Shown here piece by piece: positions 36,353 through 49,722 of a stretch of 64,000 bases of DNA. Made by a program: the position numbers and the translations under genes. The DNA is taken from positions 1,612,001 to 1,676,000 of the forward strand of contig CADCXA010000066.1 in NCBI GenBank assembly GCA_902806565.1, read 5' to 3'. Numbering within the stretch: the first letter of the stretch is position 1; every line of letters begins with the position of its first letter. The notes under the pieces were generated by a model that was given only the letters and a program-made list of their open reading frames with translations, had not been told where the DNA came from and did no database searches. The stretch comes from Hypoxylon rubiginosum (taxonomy: Eukaryota; Ascomycota; Sordariomycetes; Xylariales; Hypoxylaceae).

Positions 36353-37729
36353 GAGACGTATCCAAAAACTTTAGGAACTAGAGCCCTGCGCATTCGGTCT
36401 ACGATATTCTTTTATCCTGAACGGGTAATTTAAAATCAAACATCTCTTTATTATGGCATGGAAGAAGTTGAAGGAGATTATTAGCTATAGAAACACTAGA
36501 ACTTCGTATTATCATGATCTATACCTATCTAACCTACTATAAGGGGCTTCTCTACATACCTAGGAACCCACCCGAGAGGTAGGTATAAGCTTCTGTTTAG
36601 TGTTGAAGCTGTCACGAGACCATGAGAGGCAAGAAAAAGGAGGCCTTCCGATCTCCTATCGCTCATAGGTCACGACGATTTCATTAGAAGAACAACTCTA
36701 GACGCACTAAAACAACGATATGATCCTTCCCGATAACCCCATGCCCGCCGGTCCACTTTCGCGATCTACCCACTTTATAGTTGTTTGCATCCTTCGGCTA
36801 CGGGTCGCTAGGATCGCCACGATGGAATCGGAAGGATGCCGGGTAAGCTTAAATCGACCCACACCTTAACCATTGTAGTAGGAATAGAAAAGAAACGAGG
36901 TACAGATAAGGCTTATACTGCGAGGTAGCACTGTCTTCGGCTCGAGGGTTCTATATCAGATCCTCTGGATACCAATACGATCTGCACTAGTAGACATGAT
37001 TTGGAGACATATAAGCATCGTCACTGGATAATAAGCGTTGCGAACACGAGTGGCAGTTCATAATCATCATTGGTATTGAATGGATTCTACATGAACAGCG
37101 TGAACTTTGGCTGGTTTCGTTTCATTTGATGAACCTGTACTTCCAGCGGAACGCGAACGAGGCTGATGTTCTATTTGACCCTCACTCATGTGACGGGTTT
37201 CTGCTCTGAATCCTGGTCGTCCTCGAAATGACATTGGAAAGTTGACGTCACGTAGAAAGGTGACTTTGTACAAGAATCGAAGTTGAATTGGTTATTGAGA
37301 AAAAAAGGAGGTCAGATTCCAGTGGCGAATGTATCGGAGGTAGCTGAATTTCTTCAACACCATGCACGACGCATTGCCATACTGCAGAAGAATGACAGAT
37401 CTGACCAGAAAATATAATGGCTCAAGGCCCGACAACGAATTGAAAAAAGAAGAAGAGAATATGCAGGACCGTCCCTTTTCCCCGCCCCTATCACGCCGGT
37501 TCCGTTTGTCATTGACAATCATAGTATGTGTTGGTTTTGCGTAAAGATCCACCTAGAGGACTTCGACAGGAACACTAAGCGTAGAACACAAGCGTAACTT
37601 GACGGTGTTCGGTTATAAAAAGAAAGTGGTACAGGATATACACACAAGAATCGAAAATTTTGATCCGAGACTGAATACGCTTTTGCTAGCAGAGTACTAG
37701 CAAAAGGACCAGTTTAGTCAGTAGTCGAC
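36353..37729. other. Intergenic region
   Basis: About 1.4 kb with no gene recognised. Short open frames on both strands near 37067-37552 overlap each other and lack ATG starts or motifs of value. Confidence 0.5.
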
Positions 37730-38734
37730 TTATACTGCCAGGATGCTCTTGCCCAGAGGCTTGAGTACATTGGCCTGATAGCCACCACCCATGTTGCCTG
37801 TTGGATATTAGCAATTGCGTAATTATAGTGGTAAAATTGAACGTACCCGCGGGACCATAGTTGCAAACCGTATACCAAGATTGCATACCCGAGTATATGG
37901 TTCCAAATTCGCAGAACTGAGACACACAGCCAACCTCAATAGAATCTTTCCAGAGCAGTTGTGAGAAGTGGCCCCACTCCTCGAAGGTGGTCATGTTCGG
38001 GCCAGCCGCGTCATAGTACTTGGGAAGGTAATTGGCGAATTCACCATTGTACCAAAAGCCGGTGATGGCCATCTTGAGGGCGCCGACTGTGCCAAGTTTC
38101 ATAGCGCCGGAAGTTGCTCCCCAAGCGGCCAAGTTCTGGCCGTAACCCCCATTACCCTGGTTCCTAAACAAATGTAAGTGGCATGAAAACGCTGAAGGTT
38201 GCCTTTTGGAACATACATATCATGTTCAAAGACGCAAGTAGCAGCAGTGTCGGCGGCATAGCCAGCGAGCTCGTCGCTCCAAGTCACGTCAGGAGCAGAG
38301 TGGTTCGAGCGGTGCATATTGTGTCGAGAAACAGCCTCAGTGATATAATCACCAGCTTCGCTAGGGTCCTCTGTGCTAGCGGGGGCCGTAGCGGCAGGAG
38401 TCTCGGGATCAGATGACACGGGGGTGGACTCTTGGGTCTGGGTAGTGGGCTTCGGGTCTGAACCGGATGCCGTAACAGTCACGACGACAACGGGAGGAGG
38501 GGCCGGTGTGGTAGCTGCTGCCTCCTGAACCGAGGTAGTGGTGTCGTGAGGGCGTTGTTTCTGGCCTCCACCAAAGGGCAGGGTTGGCTTGACGCTCGCC
38601 GTCTCGGTGCCGGTAACAGTGACGGTGTACTCCACTATAACCCAGGAGGTCTCATACTTGCGCTTCTCCATGTCCATGGGGCTAGCCATAGCTAGCATTG
38701 CAGCGCTGGCAGCGACCAAAATCGAGGACTTCAT
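37730..38734 (-). CDS. Secreted CAP-superfamily (SCP/PR-1/Pry-like) protein, three exons
   Basis: Exons 38734-38217, 38163-37847 and 37797-37730 join in phase to 300 residues. The first ~18 residues are a signal peptide, followed by a basic KRK site that may be a processing point. Residues ~25-130 are a Thr/Pro/Val/Ser-rich linker expected to be O-glycosylated. The CAP domain follows: EAVSRHNMHRSNHSAPDVTW, ATCVFEHDM, NGGYGQNLAAWG, the CAP1 signature GHFSQLLWKDS and the CAP2 signature YTVCNYGPAGN, whose last residues are completed across the third intron. Conserved Cys residues in CVF, EVGCVSQFC and TVC suggest disulfides. Yeast Pry proteins of this family bind and export sterols and fatty acids, so extracellular lipid binding or host interaction is plausible but inferred. 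An intact gene with a secreted product. Confidence 0.9.
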
Positions 38735-41700
38735 TTTGACTGAAAAGTTGAGATTGGTGAAAATCAAGAAACTGTATAATGTAAGTAACGTGCTTAGGAC
38801 ACCTCAGGTTGGACGAATGAATGAACGTGAATGTAAAATGGGAATGAGCGTGACTGAGATCGACATGCGTATTGCTTCATCTGAAGATGTTTGAATGAGT
38901 GATAGAATGCTGAAGACAGAAGGAATAGTGTTTGGGACAATGGACAATCCAACGACACTATGTAAGTGTAGGCAATTTTAATGGCAAACGCTGTTTGTTG
39001 TCTAAGCAGGGTAGTAGATATCGCCTGAGCAGCTCTAGAACTAGCAGTTCTGCTTTGTTGGGATTGTTGGAAAGGAGGGCTTTGTCGACCAAGGTGAGAT
39101 ACTATTTCTGGGTTGGAGATGAGGAAAAGGGGGGGACAAAGCTTGACGACTTGATGGATGGTTATACAGGCCAAATACTCTTTACTCCAAAAATGTGAAT
39201 AGACAAGGACTTGATTGGCAACATACCTTTTCTGATTGTGTTCCGAAGTCTAAGCTTTGGGTCTGTTGGTCAACAAGAGACGGTAGGTTCTTCAGATCCG
39301 GCTGGCGACAAAGACGGGCAACTTATACGACCTGGTTAGACCAAGAGGATATATTCCGAGATCAACGGGGAAGTCGAGAGGTGTGGTTGGACAACAGCAC
39401 GATTCGATCGACTGACGAGCTCTGGGTTGGACGAGTTGATGAGTTGACGAGTTCTAGACTGCGAGTGTGCTTCCAAGAGCAGATCGATCAACAATGGATG
39501 GGGCGACTGGCGTCCGAGTAAGGAATGACTACGAAGTGAATGAATGGAAGGGTGGACGAATGGATCAGTCGGTCATTCGAGATAACGAACTAGTTTTACC
39601 AAGTCGTTCAGACGAGTCGTCGGGTCAAGAGAGAGTGGTGAGAGAAGGTTGGTTATTTAAAGGAATGAAAGTACGCCAAAGCGAACAAGAATGAGTGGAA
39701 GTGGTTGGTCGGAATTGCGGTCTCACGAACACGCGGCGTGTGAATTTTCGGAGTCGGGCCAAACCTGGTGAGGGTAGTGAAAGAAAAAAAAGAGTGACGG
39801 AAAGGAGTGGTGGGAAAATCAGAATAATGTATCAAAAGAACGGAAAGGACTTGGCCTAAGTCTGCGGGCAAACTTGAATTGTAAGGAAATTACGGCGTGT
39901 GAAGTCGAAGAGAATGACAAGATGAAAGGGGACCAGCTGTTTGCTTGGTACCTCAGGTAGGCACTCAGGCACTTCGGGTACCTGACTTTGGCTGCTTTGG
40001 CTGCTTGGAGGGGCCCCTCTCAAGGTGGGACAAGGGGTACGTACCGAAATAAGCTAGGTACCACAGGCCGCTGAGTGGCTAGGCAGTCTGGGCCGGTGCC
40101 GCACTAAGCTAGAGTGGATGCAAATTGTCGATCCTAGCGTCATTTCCATCTGGTGATTGGCGACACCCAGTTACCCGTACTAATTTGTGACCCCCAGCTT
40201 TTTGAAAAAAGGGGTCCTGTCATCATAACAAATTCATTTATCAGATGTATATGTCACCTACGTTATCTTTTGAATTATTGTTGCATTGCCAAACGAAATT
40301 GGCTGGATCATACTGGATCATACTGGATCGTAAGAAGTTTGGTTACTTTGATCTCATAGAAATATGATATGTAATATACCAAATACTTGGGATATCTGCC
40401 AGTCTGCCTAGATACCTTAGACATAGAAGACTGCCTAACTTCGACACCACTAGCAGAGCCTTTCCCACCATGATTCATGTATTTGATGAGGTAATAAAAT
40501 GTATTCATAGGCGCTGGTACCTAAAGATCTGCTCGAGGATCAACAAGCTTATGGACCATGCGAACGCCGCGGATGCGCGACCTGCTGGATAAACTGGAGA
40601 GAAACTAGAAATAATGCGCTTACACCCACACTTGTGACACTAGAACAATCGAGTTTTCCTAGCTACATATGTATACATAGTATATGTACATTATAGACGC
40701 TGAAGTGGCAGTGGTCCCGCTGTCCAGCAGGAGAGTGGTCCCAAGAAACGGTGTTGATCAACGAGTAGATTTTCACTTTTTGTCAATTTTGTTTAACGGA
40801 AAAGCCTATCAGAATAGCAAGAGAACATGATGTGCAAACACCTAGCCCCTAGCGGATAGGTGCATCTGCGGTGATGCCTGTGGTGATGTGGGGTACCTGA
40901 GCTACCATAGAAGAAGTAAAAGTGAACGGGACGTCATCGTCTAGGTATTCCTAGCATCTAACTAACTTGCCTTGTCGGGTTACGACAATTGTTATTTCTA
41001 CTATCCCTTCGTTATGTTACATGCATCACATACATGTACATATGATATAACTCTTTTCGTAGTTATCATCTGTTGTCGAGTTGGCTATTTTCTCCTTTTT
41101 CTTTCTTACTACGTAGCTCGTTGATTGTTAACGACGTTACCCCTGCACCTCTAAGCACCCAAGATCAGACGAGGCCCCTAGTATGTTTCCAACCCCTGCA
41201 GAAAATCTGGTGCCTTGCAGATTCTCTTCCCGCCGCCCGTCGAATCCACCGCTCTAAGCCAACAGGGGTTAAAAAACCCGAAGCGGGGACATTCAAGCGC
41301 GGGGCTAGTATGGACTGCCCCAGAATGGCAACTGGTAAAGCCAATGATTCGCTATAAATGTTTTCCAGCTTCGAACCATCTTCGATTAATACGATTATCC
41401 ACCCATCCCCGGTTTATACGATACTCGCACCCCCAGATCCCCCTAAAATGCCCCCCTGAATGAAAAATAAAAAGGAATCCTGGGGTCCGCTAGATCTCTG
41501 TCGTATGTCGTATTAATGCTTTCTCTCTCGTAGAAGCGCCTAGATTGTCTTGGATCGTTTAACCTGCTTGCCTGCCCTAAATACATCAGATGAACTAGCC
41601 AGCTCGCCTGTCCATCCAGCATCTCAGCTGTTTTCAGCCCACGGTTACAGCGTCCACGTGTAGCTACCAACGAGCATCTGGCACCTGGCACCTTGCACGT

Positions 41701-44700
41701 GCTTCGCATTGTTTCTCTCATTAAACTCATTTAATTCAATATACTTTTCTAAACGCATTCATATTCATATTCGCCTTGCAAGTTGCAATCAATACCGCCC
41801 TCTACATAGCAGTTTCGAATCCTCATCCTTCTCGACTCTGGCCAGAGATTTATTAGTTGGATTCAACTGAACCGGTGTCCAACTAAATTATTGGGCCGCA
41901 GTCCACAGCCCAGACTTTTTTACCTAAGATGAATCATGAAGAACACGACAACATATGACCGCGCCAGCTAGCCAGCCAGCTCAGCCCACTGCATTGCTGG
42001 CCAATATACAAGGCCGGTGGGATCCAGGGACAGGCACTCTTGGTTATCTTCATGACCCGGCCGCCCCGGCCCTTAGCTACAGGTTGTAAGCCCAATATAG
42101 TTGAAACGTTTGAGCCGCCGCCGCCCCGACTAAAAGCTGCTTATTTTTCTGTACCACTTGCCTATTCCCACAAATATGATCCAGCTCCTTGTTTGTCCTT
42201 CGATAGACGGAAATCACGCTTAATTGGGTACTCGCCTGAAGCCCTGTCACATTTCGGTAACATGCAATACATGTTGATAAGGGCGCTTCTCAACCACACA
42301 TTCATCGCTTCTGCACGAATTAGGAAAGCCTGATACTAGGACATGGGCATATTCTCTCACCCTTATTCGGTCCCTTCTATAAAGATGTAAGTAATGACGG
42401 GCAATTATTCTTGCTGTAGGGTATCCTATGCGCGGCCTTCTATGTGTATACCTACTTAAGATACCTACTGAGCGGTTCACAGGAGAACATCAGGAGTTTA
42501 TTCAATCTGCAACTCACCCAATCTGCAACAGAGGACCGCTCAGCATCCCCTGATTAAGTCAAGGCTAGCACCCAGATTATCCTATATAATATGTAGTATT
42601 GTGAGAATTGGTATTTTAACTTAGCTATGTCTGAAACTGGATCATCACCTACCTTAGGGAATGACAGTTACTAAGACCTTACTATGTAGCATCATGTCGA
42701 CGGTTAGCTGCACTGCCTTATCGATTGTTTTGACCAATACTGTCAGTAGCTGGCTTTCTGTAGGGTTTCCTTGGTATGTAGCTGCCACCGGATCAATATC
42801 TGCCTACCTAACCGCACTTTATGTTCGTGATGGGGGCGTCCACTGCATATGTGCAGATTTCTCCTACATTGCGAGAATATAGTAACGTACTACACATTCC
42901 TAATTTGTAAGTAACATTTTCTTACGCATGAATATGAATCAGTGATAATGACTGTCTAGCATAGGTAATCTAGGTAAGTAGACAGTTAAACGGCATATAC
43001 TTACCTGCTGACAAGCTCTCCTATACGACACATTACATATCAACTAGAGCCACATTTTGAGGTCAAACAGAGGCGTTTACTAGTTCGCCTAGATACTAGC
43101 ATGACATCTCAATGTCTCAGGCGGGTAATGTTTCTATGCTACAGCGGCTGCCACCCCTAAATCCCGACACTCAGACACTGAGACTGAGATACATCGGGTT
43201 TCAAGGTGACACTGTCTCGGCGAGCACATGCGCTACACATATATGTTTTTCGTAAGATCATCTTTTGGCCCGATTCAATTTGGCTTACTTGACGTCAGTG
43301 GTTGACTTGGTCTCGCTTGAGGTTCACAGGAGGTTTCTTGCGACACCGAACTTATCTCACGTAGCCTCTAGGGAGCAGTCCATACCTAGTTGTCTGAAAT
43401 TTCCGGAAGTTCTCCCAACAGTTCTCAGTCTTAAAAAGGAGGTATATTTCCGCCCTTTAGGTACGGGCCGAGACACAGTTAACTCCCGTGTCTAGCCCCA
43501 GTGCATACCCGATAGATGTCTAGGCGTGTACCTAACTCCCTCCTAACCTAGGTCCTCTGCATGGTAAGCCTTTGAGCATTATAAGGCACCTATCTAGGTA
43601 CCTTCTGAACGCTACGTATTCTATCATTGTATGTTAGCGTAATATACGTCCTATTCCGTTGCTCATCTACCCTCGGACGGGTCTTACATGAGTATACTGT
43701 ACGATCCTACCCCGCGCGCCCCTTCGCGCCACAGTCCGCAACCCGAGTACACTCGCCCGTAAGTCAAGAGTGTCTTATGCATCATCCGGCTACGACGTGC
43801 GGAAGCATTATATAGAGGTGTCCCGGATATATTAGGGCTGCGCAGTTGCCGGTCTATACGCATCCACCCAAGTTAATCCCGCTGTCTGTCAACTTGGGGA
43901 GACAAACCCCTCAACTGGTGTAATCTTCGCGAACATTCAACTCACTCCTTAGCTCTAGCAGGCCGATAGCCGATGGTATTTAAGTCGCCTCACGTTGCTG
44001 TACATATATTGCTGACCTCAGACTTAGGTCATCGTCGCACTTGAGGAGTCGTCGTACACAAGGTTACCATAGACGCCACCCAAGTCAGCAAGCTATAAGC
44101 TATATTTTGCTATCTGCTACGCTTCTAGAATCGTTGGTTACCCATCTTGTCTCTGTGCGTGTGGTCTCTCACAGGACTAAGACATGCCATCTTTAACGCA
44201 GCATTCCATGACATGACATGACGCGAGGTAAGCTCTCACTACAGTCTTTCAAGATGCAATCGTCCTATTACTCGTTCGCTTCTTAGATATTCGAGTTGCG
44301 ATATATCTCCTGCCCCGCGAAGCCACAAGTTCCCCCGCCTTCTTGGTAAAGATGCATATAGCCGTTCGTTGTCAAGGAGGCATCGTGCCTGCTCAGTTCT
44401 TGCATGTGTCCGTAGTTGTGCCGCGCGCCCACGTAATACAGCTGCGTAGATCTCTGGAGTGGCTTTTGAGCGAGCGGATATGTACCTACCCCCTCAGGTG
44501 GCTAGCGCAGCTAGTAACGGATCGGCACATGGCCTATGAGCGATCACCAGGGCGATGCGATGCCCCATCAACGGAGAGCAAAGGATAAGCACATCGTAGA
44601 TAGGGCCTTTCCAGTTGCCTCCCCCCTGCGGGCAATCCGGGGATTTTATTAGCGAAGATGTCAAAAAACGGCCTCACATTACGTGTAGGCTAGTTACATT

Positions 44701-47083
44701 CCGGCCCCGGTGCCTCACTTCCAACACAACAGACAGGCATGTATACAAGGCGATACGATATGGGAAATAAACCAGACTACTTAGGTATGTACATGGCCTA
44801 TCGAGATTCGTAAAATCAAGAGTGCTAAGCTCCACGTAAGCTCCTTCATGATCAAATACGACAGGTGGTGTTGTTCGCTCGCTGCTGGCCTTCTATGATA
44901 ACGTCAGGATAGGTACACTTAGATAGCCGACGTTGAGCATGTACACCAACATCACAACCGCCACCACGACATACTCTTAGATCGGATTGTGAGTTGCGGG
45001 CCACAAGCCGCCACGGCTATGTACGTTAGTCTCGTCTACTCATATACCCCTTTACTAGACTGCGTCCTAAAGCTGATGTGGCACCCCATGGGCACTCGAT
45101 GAGTAAACGAGCGGCTCTTAACTCTTGTTGAATAAGTGGCAATGGTCTCGGGATATTACTTAGACTCTATAGTAAGTATGTACCTACCTAAGTGATCGGG
45201 CCCATTCACCAAGGGCATATGGGAAGGTATCCTTAACTTAGCCCACCAAATACTCCTTTCCAAAAGCCAACTGTCATAGCCGTCTCAGGTAGCTAGACGG
45301 ACATAAGGTACTAACCTACGTGATATGGATGCGTGGAGCGCATGTGAATGGTTGCAGATTTGAACTAGCAACAATTTGACCGTAGATAGGCTGGTCGAAG
45401 ACTGCTAGGTACGTGGATATATGCGCATTGAAGCTTACGAAGAAGTAGAACCCCTCACCCCAGGGGTTATTACGACGTATAGCCGTCTATTAGGTTGTCA
45501 TTAGGCATTCAGATCGTCCTCGCTCAAGCGCTCAGCTCTTTGTAGCAAGAGTGTTCATGAGAGAACTTGGTCATGGCTTAGGGCCGTAGTGAGGCTCCTT
45601 GCCCCTTTACAGACAACTTGGAAACTCGGAACCAGTGCTATTACAGTAAGAAGTAGGTATAGGCGTGCGAACAATTGAAGTTGCCGCCCATTATTAAATA
45701 ATATGATATAATAACTTGCTATGGGAGGCAATAATACGTATCTTTACCTGGGAACGACGACCGGTCCAGTTTTGGCAAGACCGAGTTATATCGTAGTCTA
45801 TCGCAGTGAAGATTCATCAGCCCACAAGATTAGAGATACGGGTGGTAAACATTGTGATATTATGCCAGCAAGACTTGTAGATGTAAGGGTGAGCTAAATT
45901 TTCTTATAGTGTAGTCATTCGTTTGAGTACGGCATCGCGAGTCTAGCTACCTGAAGATAATTAGGCATCTACTTGTCTAATAAAGAGGTAGGTAAGGAGT
46001 AAGTGTTTGAACCAGAGGTAAGCAATTTCAGTTTGTCGGAGTGATCAACCACCCCCTTTTTTTCACTCATACTTGCCCCCCTAAGTTAGTGTGCACCTTC
46101 TTGGTTACAGGTAGCTGGCACCAAGTATATACCTCATACCTCATACCTAAGACCTATAGGTTCTCGAATCAGGCCAGAATCTCATCCTCTTCTTCCTCTT
46201 CTTCCTCTCCATCCGCTTCAGCTTTTTTTATTCATGCTTTACGATTAATTGAACTTGTTAATTGAACTTCTCTTAGTTGAATAACACCTCATCTGGCAAC
46301 ACGTAATCGGCCTAAGCCCTAAGCATAGCCAACGTCAAGGACCGAGGGATGTGAAGCTGATAGTTAAGAAGGTGATGTTGATGCGGCAACCATGCCGTCA
46401 AGAATAACTTCAAATTCTTTATGGATGCCTTGGTCGATCAATATGGGACAGGCCGATGCTATGGTGACTTTGGGGAACATTGCATCAACACCATTTATAC
46501 TTCATGGTCCTTTTATTTAAGTAAGGGACTGGAAGCATTAAATGGATCGTGTATGACCAGGTAGAGTGACCGGTAGAGTATTCAGATCATTATTTCTTTC
46601 CCTAATGCTAGCTGTAAGTAAGGCAAGTATGGCATTGCCAGGTATAAATATAGAGGGCGCTGTACCTAGTAGGCAGGCAGGTAAGGAATCCACCTGAGAC
46701 ATATTGCTTAACAAGAGTATCATAAGTTGAGTCTATGGATGCAGTTAATGAGCCGAGGGGTCCTAAAATCGGAATGTCAATACCTAGGTATCTAATAGTT
46801 GTAAGCTCATGGACACTTAATCGATCCATTGCATGCACTGCTGAGACAAATATCATGATGTTTCTGTTTAAACATTCGACCAACGTGAATTGGGCTCTAG
46901 AGCGTACTTATATGAAGCACAGGGAGTAATTTATGACGGCATTTGAAGTAGAAAAAGGGGAGCCCCTGGTTAGGGGATCACGCAAGATGAGACGCCCACT
47001 GAACTGTATTGCTGTTTATTTACACAGTAGTCTTAACAACTCCCAGCTTCCAGATATCATACCAGTATTCAGATCGAAGCCAC
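38735..47083. other. 8.3-kb gene desert
   Basis: No gene, tRNA or intact mobile element is recognisable on either strand. All open frames are short (under 130 codons), mostly start at non-ATG codons and show no family features. AT content is high, and TACCTACC/CTACCTAAG motifs recur (for example 45178-45194 and near 42450). 39300-39700 is rich in short GACGAG/GAGTTGA-type imperfect repeats. An NRPS, transposase or reverse-transcriptase signature was looked for by eye and not found. Confidence 0.5.
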
Positions 47084-47831
47084 TCACGACGCCGGCGCAT
47101 CAGCCTGGACTTGTGATGAGGGCGGGTCGATAGCCTTTCCGAATGGTGGCTGCCCGCGATCTCTTAGGATTGGGTAGTGGGCATAGATCTGCTTTGTCCG
47201 GAGGTGGACGGGGGTCTGGTTCTTGGGAGCATCGGGGATGGTCTTTTCGAGTTTCTGTTACGTGCATTAGCCGAGACAGTTCAGATATATGGGCGGAGAG
47301 TAAGGAGAGTAAGGAAAAGGGGGGAAGGAGAAGCGTACTAGGTTATCGAATACGCATTTGTTAAGCTTCCACTCGTCCTTCCGGCATTGCCACAACTGGT
47401 GGTTGTTGTTGTCGAGACACTGCCAATGCTTGCGGAACTCTTCCAGGCAGGACTTGTTGATGTCGTCGATAACGCTGGCGGCGCACCGGGTGACCCTGCG
47501 GCCCTCCTTCAGGCACTCGAACTCGCCCTTGCCGGGGTTCTCGGTCTTGCACTGCATGTAGTCATCGTTGTAGGGGCGGCATCGCGCGCCGATGAAGAAG
47601 GAGGCTGATAAAAGGGGTGCGGATGTGGACCCGACCTCCTTGACGGCGGGAATCGAGTCGGGGAGAGGTGTGGTATCGTAGAGAACCTGCTGGTTGAAGC
47701 TACGGACCAAGTCAGCAAATCATGCGCTCCAAGGACCAAGATCAGATTTGACTCAGAAGCAAAGGCCAATCGTAAGTCAATTGGTAGAGCAAGAGCTCGG
47801 AAAGTACATACACTGGCTTCCTGGCCGCCAT
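47084..47831 (-). CDS. NDUFA8: Mitochondrial complex I 20.8 kDa subunit (NDUFA8 homologue), three exons
   Basis: Exons 47831-47812 (only 20 nt), 47699-47339 and 47254-47084 join in phase to 183 residues, the size expected for the fungal 20.8 kDa subunit of NADH:ubiquinone oxidoreductase. The protein starts MAARKPVFNQQVLYDTTPLP. Cys motifs are ARCRPYNDDYMQCK, FECLKEGRRVTRCAASVI, SCLEEFRKHWQCLD and LWQCRKDEWKLNKCVFD: a set of CHCH-type Cx9C pairs oxidised by Mia40 in the intermembrane space. The last exon adds KLEKTIPDAPKNQTPVHLR, also typical of the fungal subunit. NDUFA8 is an accessory subunit on the intermembrane-space face of complex I. The gene is divergent from the nucleoporin gene, 658 bp apart. 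Confidence 0.94.
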
Positions 47832-48489
47832 GGCTGCGATTTGGACGAGGTTCTCTACGAAATATCGTTCGTAGTTGGCTAAGCTTCGTTAAATGGAGCA
47901 GTCAAACGATAGACGAAAGTGACGACGGGTTGGTGGTTAGCAAATTGGAATTTCTGATTGGTTCTAGCCACAGGAGGCTGATGATACTATGTACTAAAAG
48001 GTATAGTGGGACCTAGTGCCCTAGTGCCCTGTCATGCAGCTGTCCTCTCTGCCCTGCTGCCCCAATCGCCTGGTCATAGCTTTCAGCCACAAGTATCTGA
48101 GGCTGAAGCTGGAGGACCTTAGCTCGGTACCCGGAGCTGGGAATTTTGTTGTTTTCGCGAATGGAATTTCTACAGAGCAACAGAACGTAAACACCACGAC
48201 GTCCATGACCTAGCAGCAATCAAAACGTAAAGGTTGGCAGAACCACTACGTCGCTTTGGTACACGTCTCTTAAAAAGGGTCAACAGTTCCCCGCCTGCAT
48301 ATACAGAAAATTCTAACGAATCTCTCCACGAGCATGAGTTGAACCCGAAACATTCTTTCATTCTTCTGTCATACCTTTCAACGCGGTTCCCTCCTCACTG
48401 TTGTTTCTATCTTTGGGTTGTCGCCCTCTCTTCCTCCTGAATTCCTTCACCATTTCTATCCCGCCCATAGAAATCCGAATTTATTAATC
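47832..48489. promoter_or_regulatory. Bidirectional promoter region
   Basis: A 658-bp spacer separates the starts of the complex I subunit (-) and nucleoporin (+) genes. The last ~130 bp before the nucleoporin ATG are C/T-rich, typical of fungal leaders. No defined binding sites are claimed. Confidence 0.5.
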
Positions 48490-49722
48490 ATGTCGATCTT
48501 CGGCGGCGCCCGACCATCGGGCTTCGGTGCCCCTGCGAATAACATCTTTAGCCAGTCCACCAACCAAATGCAGAACCAGCCGCAGAACCAGCCGCAGAAC
48601 CAGATGCAGAACCAGAATCAACCCCAACAGAATCCATTCGGTGGAAGCATCTTAGGCGGTGGTGCCCTTGGTCTACAGCAGTCACAGTCCAATCCATTTG
48701 GAGGAAACATGCAGGGCCAGTCGCAGGCACAGGCACAGCAGCAACAACCGCAACAACAACCCGGTGCTTCTGGATTTATGAATTCGAGTCAAGCACCAGT
48801 ACAGCGCTCCAGTCTGATATGGGAACCTGGCCGCGAATCATTGAGTAAAGCCACCATGACATTACCCGACTTTGCGACATCCTAAGCTAACCGTTCCCTT
48901 CCTAGTCCACAAGCCCGTTACGGAGCAGGTCGAGGGCATGCTAGCAAAGTGGCATCCCGACCACCCTAACACCGTTTTCAAGTACTATTTCTACAACAAG
49001 GTCGACCAGACGCGCGTCCCTTTCTACCAACCCTCCTCTGCCGAAGATCCACGAGAATGGGAACAAGCTGTACACGACAAGCCGGGCCCTGGCTTTATGC
49101 CCGCTCTCGCTACCGGCTTTAAGGCTGTCAGCGAACGACTTATCATCCAGAAACAAGTGCTCGGAAACTACAGACAGACCCTACACGCCATCAACTCGAG
49201 CTTAGATGCGATCCTCTCACAGAACGACCTGCAAACTAGCGTCAGGGCTCTCAATGCTCGACGGAAGCATGCGCTACTACGGCAGAGATGTTTGGCATTG
49301 GCCACCAAGGTTCAGGTCTTGCGCAACCGCGGGTACTCTTTGGACAAGGAAGAAGATGAGTTAAAGACGAAGTTGGAGACTCTCGACCGGGCTGTTACGG
49401 ATCCGGCACTCAGCGCGCGAACGGAAGAGCTGTGGAGTCGTCTAATAACGCTGAGGGGATACGCGGATAGCGTACAGAATGAGGTCAGCCGCCGAGGCGC
49501 GGATATTCAAGAAGGGATAGGAGAGGAGAATGAGGCGCAAGCCAAGAAGGTAGGTCCAATCCTAAAAGTTTGCATACTATCCTATAAGCCGAGACTAACA
49601 TATCATAACTTCAGATCTTAGAGGACTTCGACAAGCAGCTACAAGGGTTGAAAACCCAGCTTGAGAAGATCAAGAAAGAGTACGATGAATGGTCCGACGC
49701 AAACTTCCCGTCGAAAAAGTAA
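48490..49722 (+). CDS. NUP57: FG nucleoporin Nup57/Nup54 (Nup62 channel complex), three exons
   Basis: Exons 48490-48844, 48906-49549 and 49615-49722 join in phase to 368 residues. The N-terminal ~110 residues are an FG/Gln-Asn-rich domain (SGFGAPANNIFSQ, NPFGGSILGGGALG) with a short tandem NQPQ repeat coded by repeated CAGAACCAG units. Then come SLIWEPGRESL and the Nup54 core: IHKPVTEQVEGMLAKWHPDH, NTVFKYYFYNKVD, EWEQAVHDKPGPGFMP, RRKHALLRQRCLALATKVQV, LRNRGYSLDKEEDELKTKL and a C-terminal coiled coil. Nup57/Nup54 forms a coiled-coil trimer with Nsp1/Nup62 and Nup49/Nup58 in the central nuclear-pore channel, where the FG domain binds transport receptors. The protein is shorter than yeast Nup57 because the FG region is reduced. 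An in-frame stop within the first intron confirms that splicing is needed. Confidence 0.93.

Noticed and set aside
39195..39694. Two overlapping plus-strand frames rich in Asp/Glu/Arg/Trp
   Set aside because: The composition follows short imperfect GACGAG-type repeats, not a protein family.
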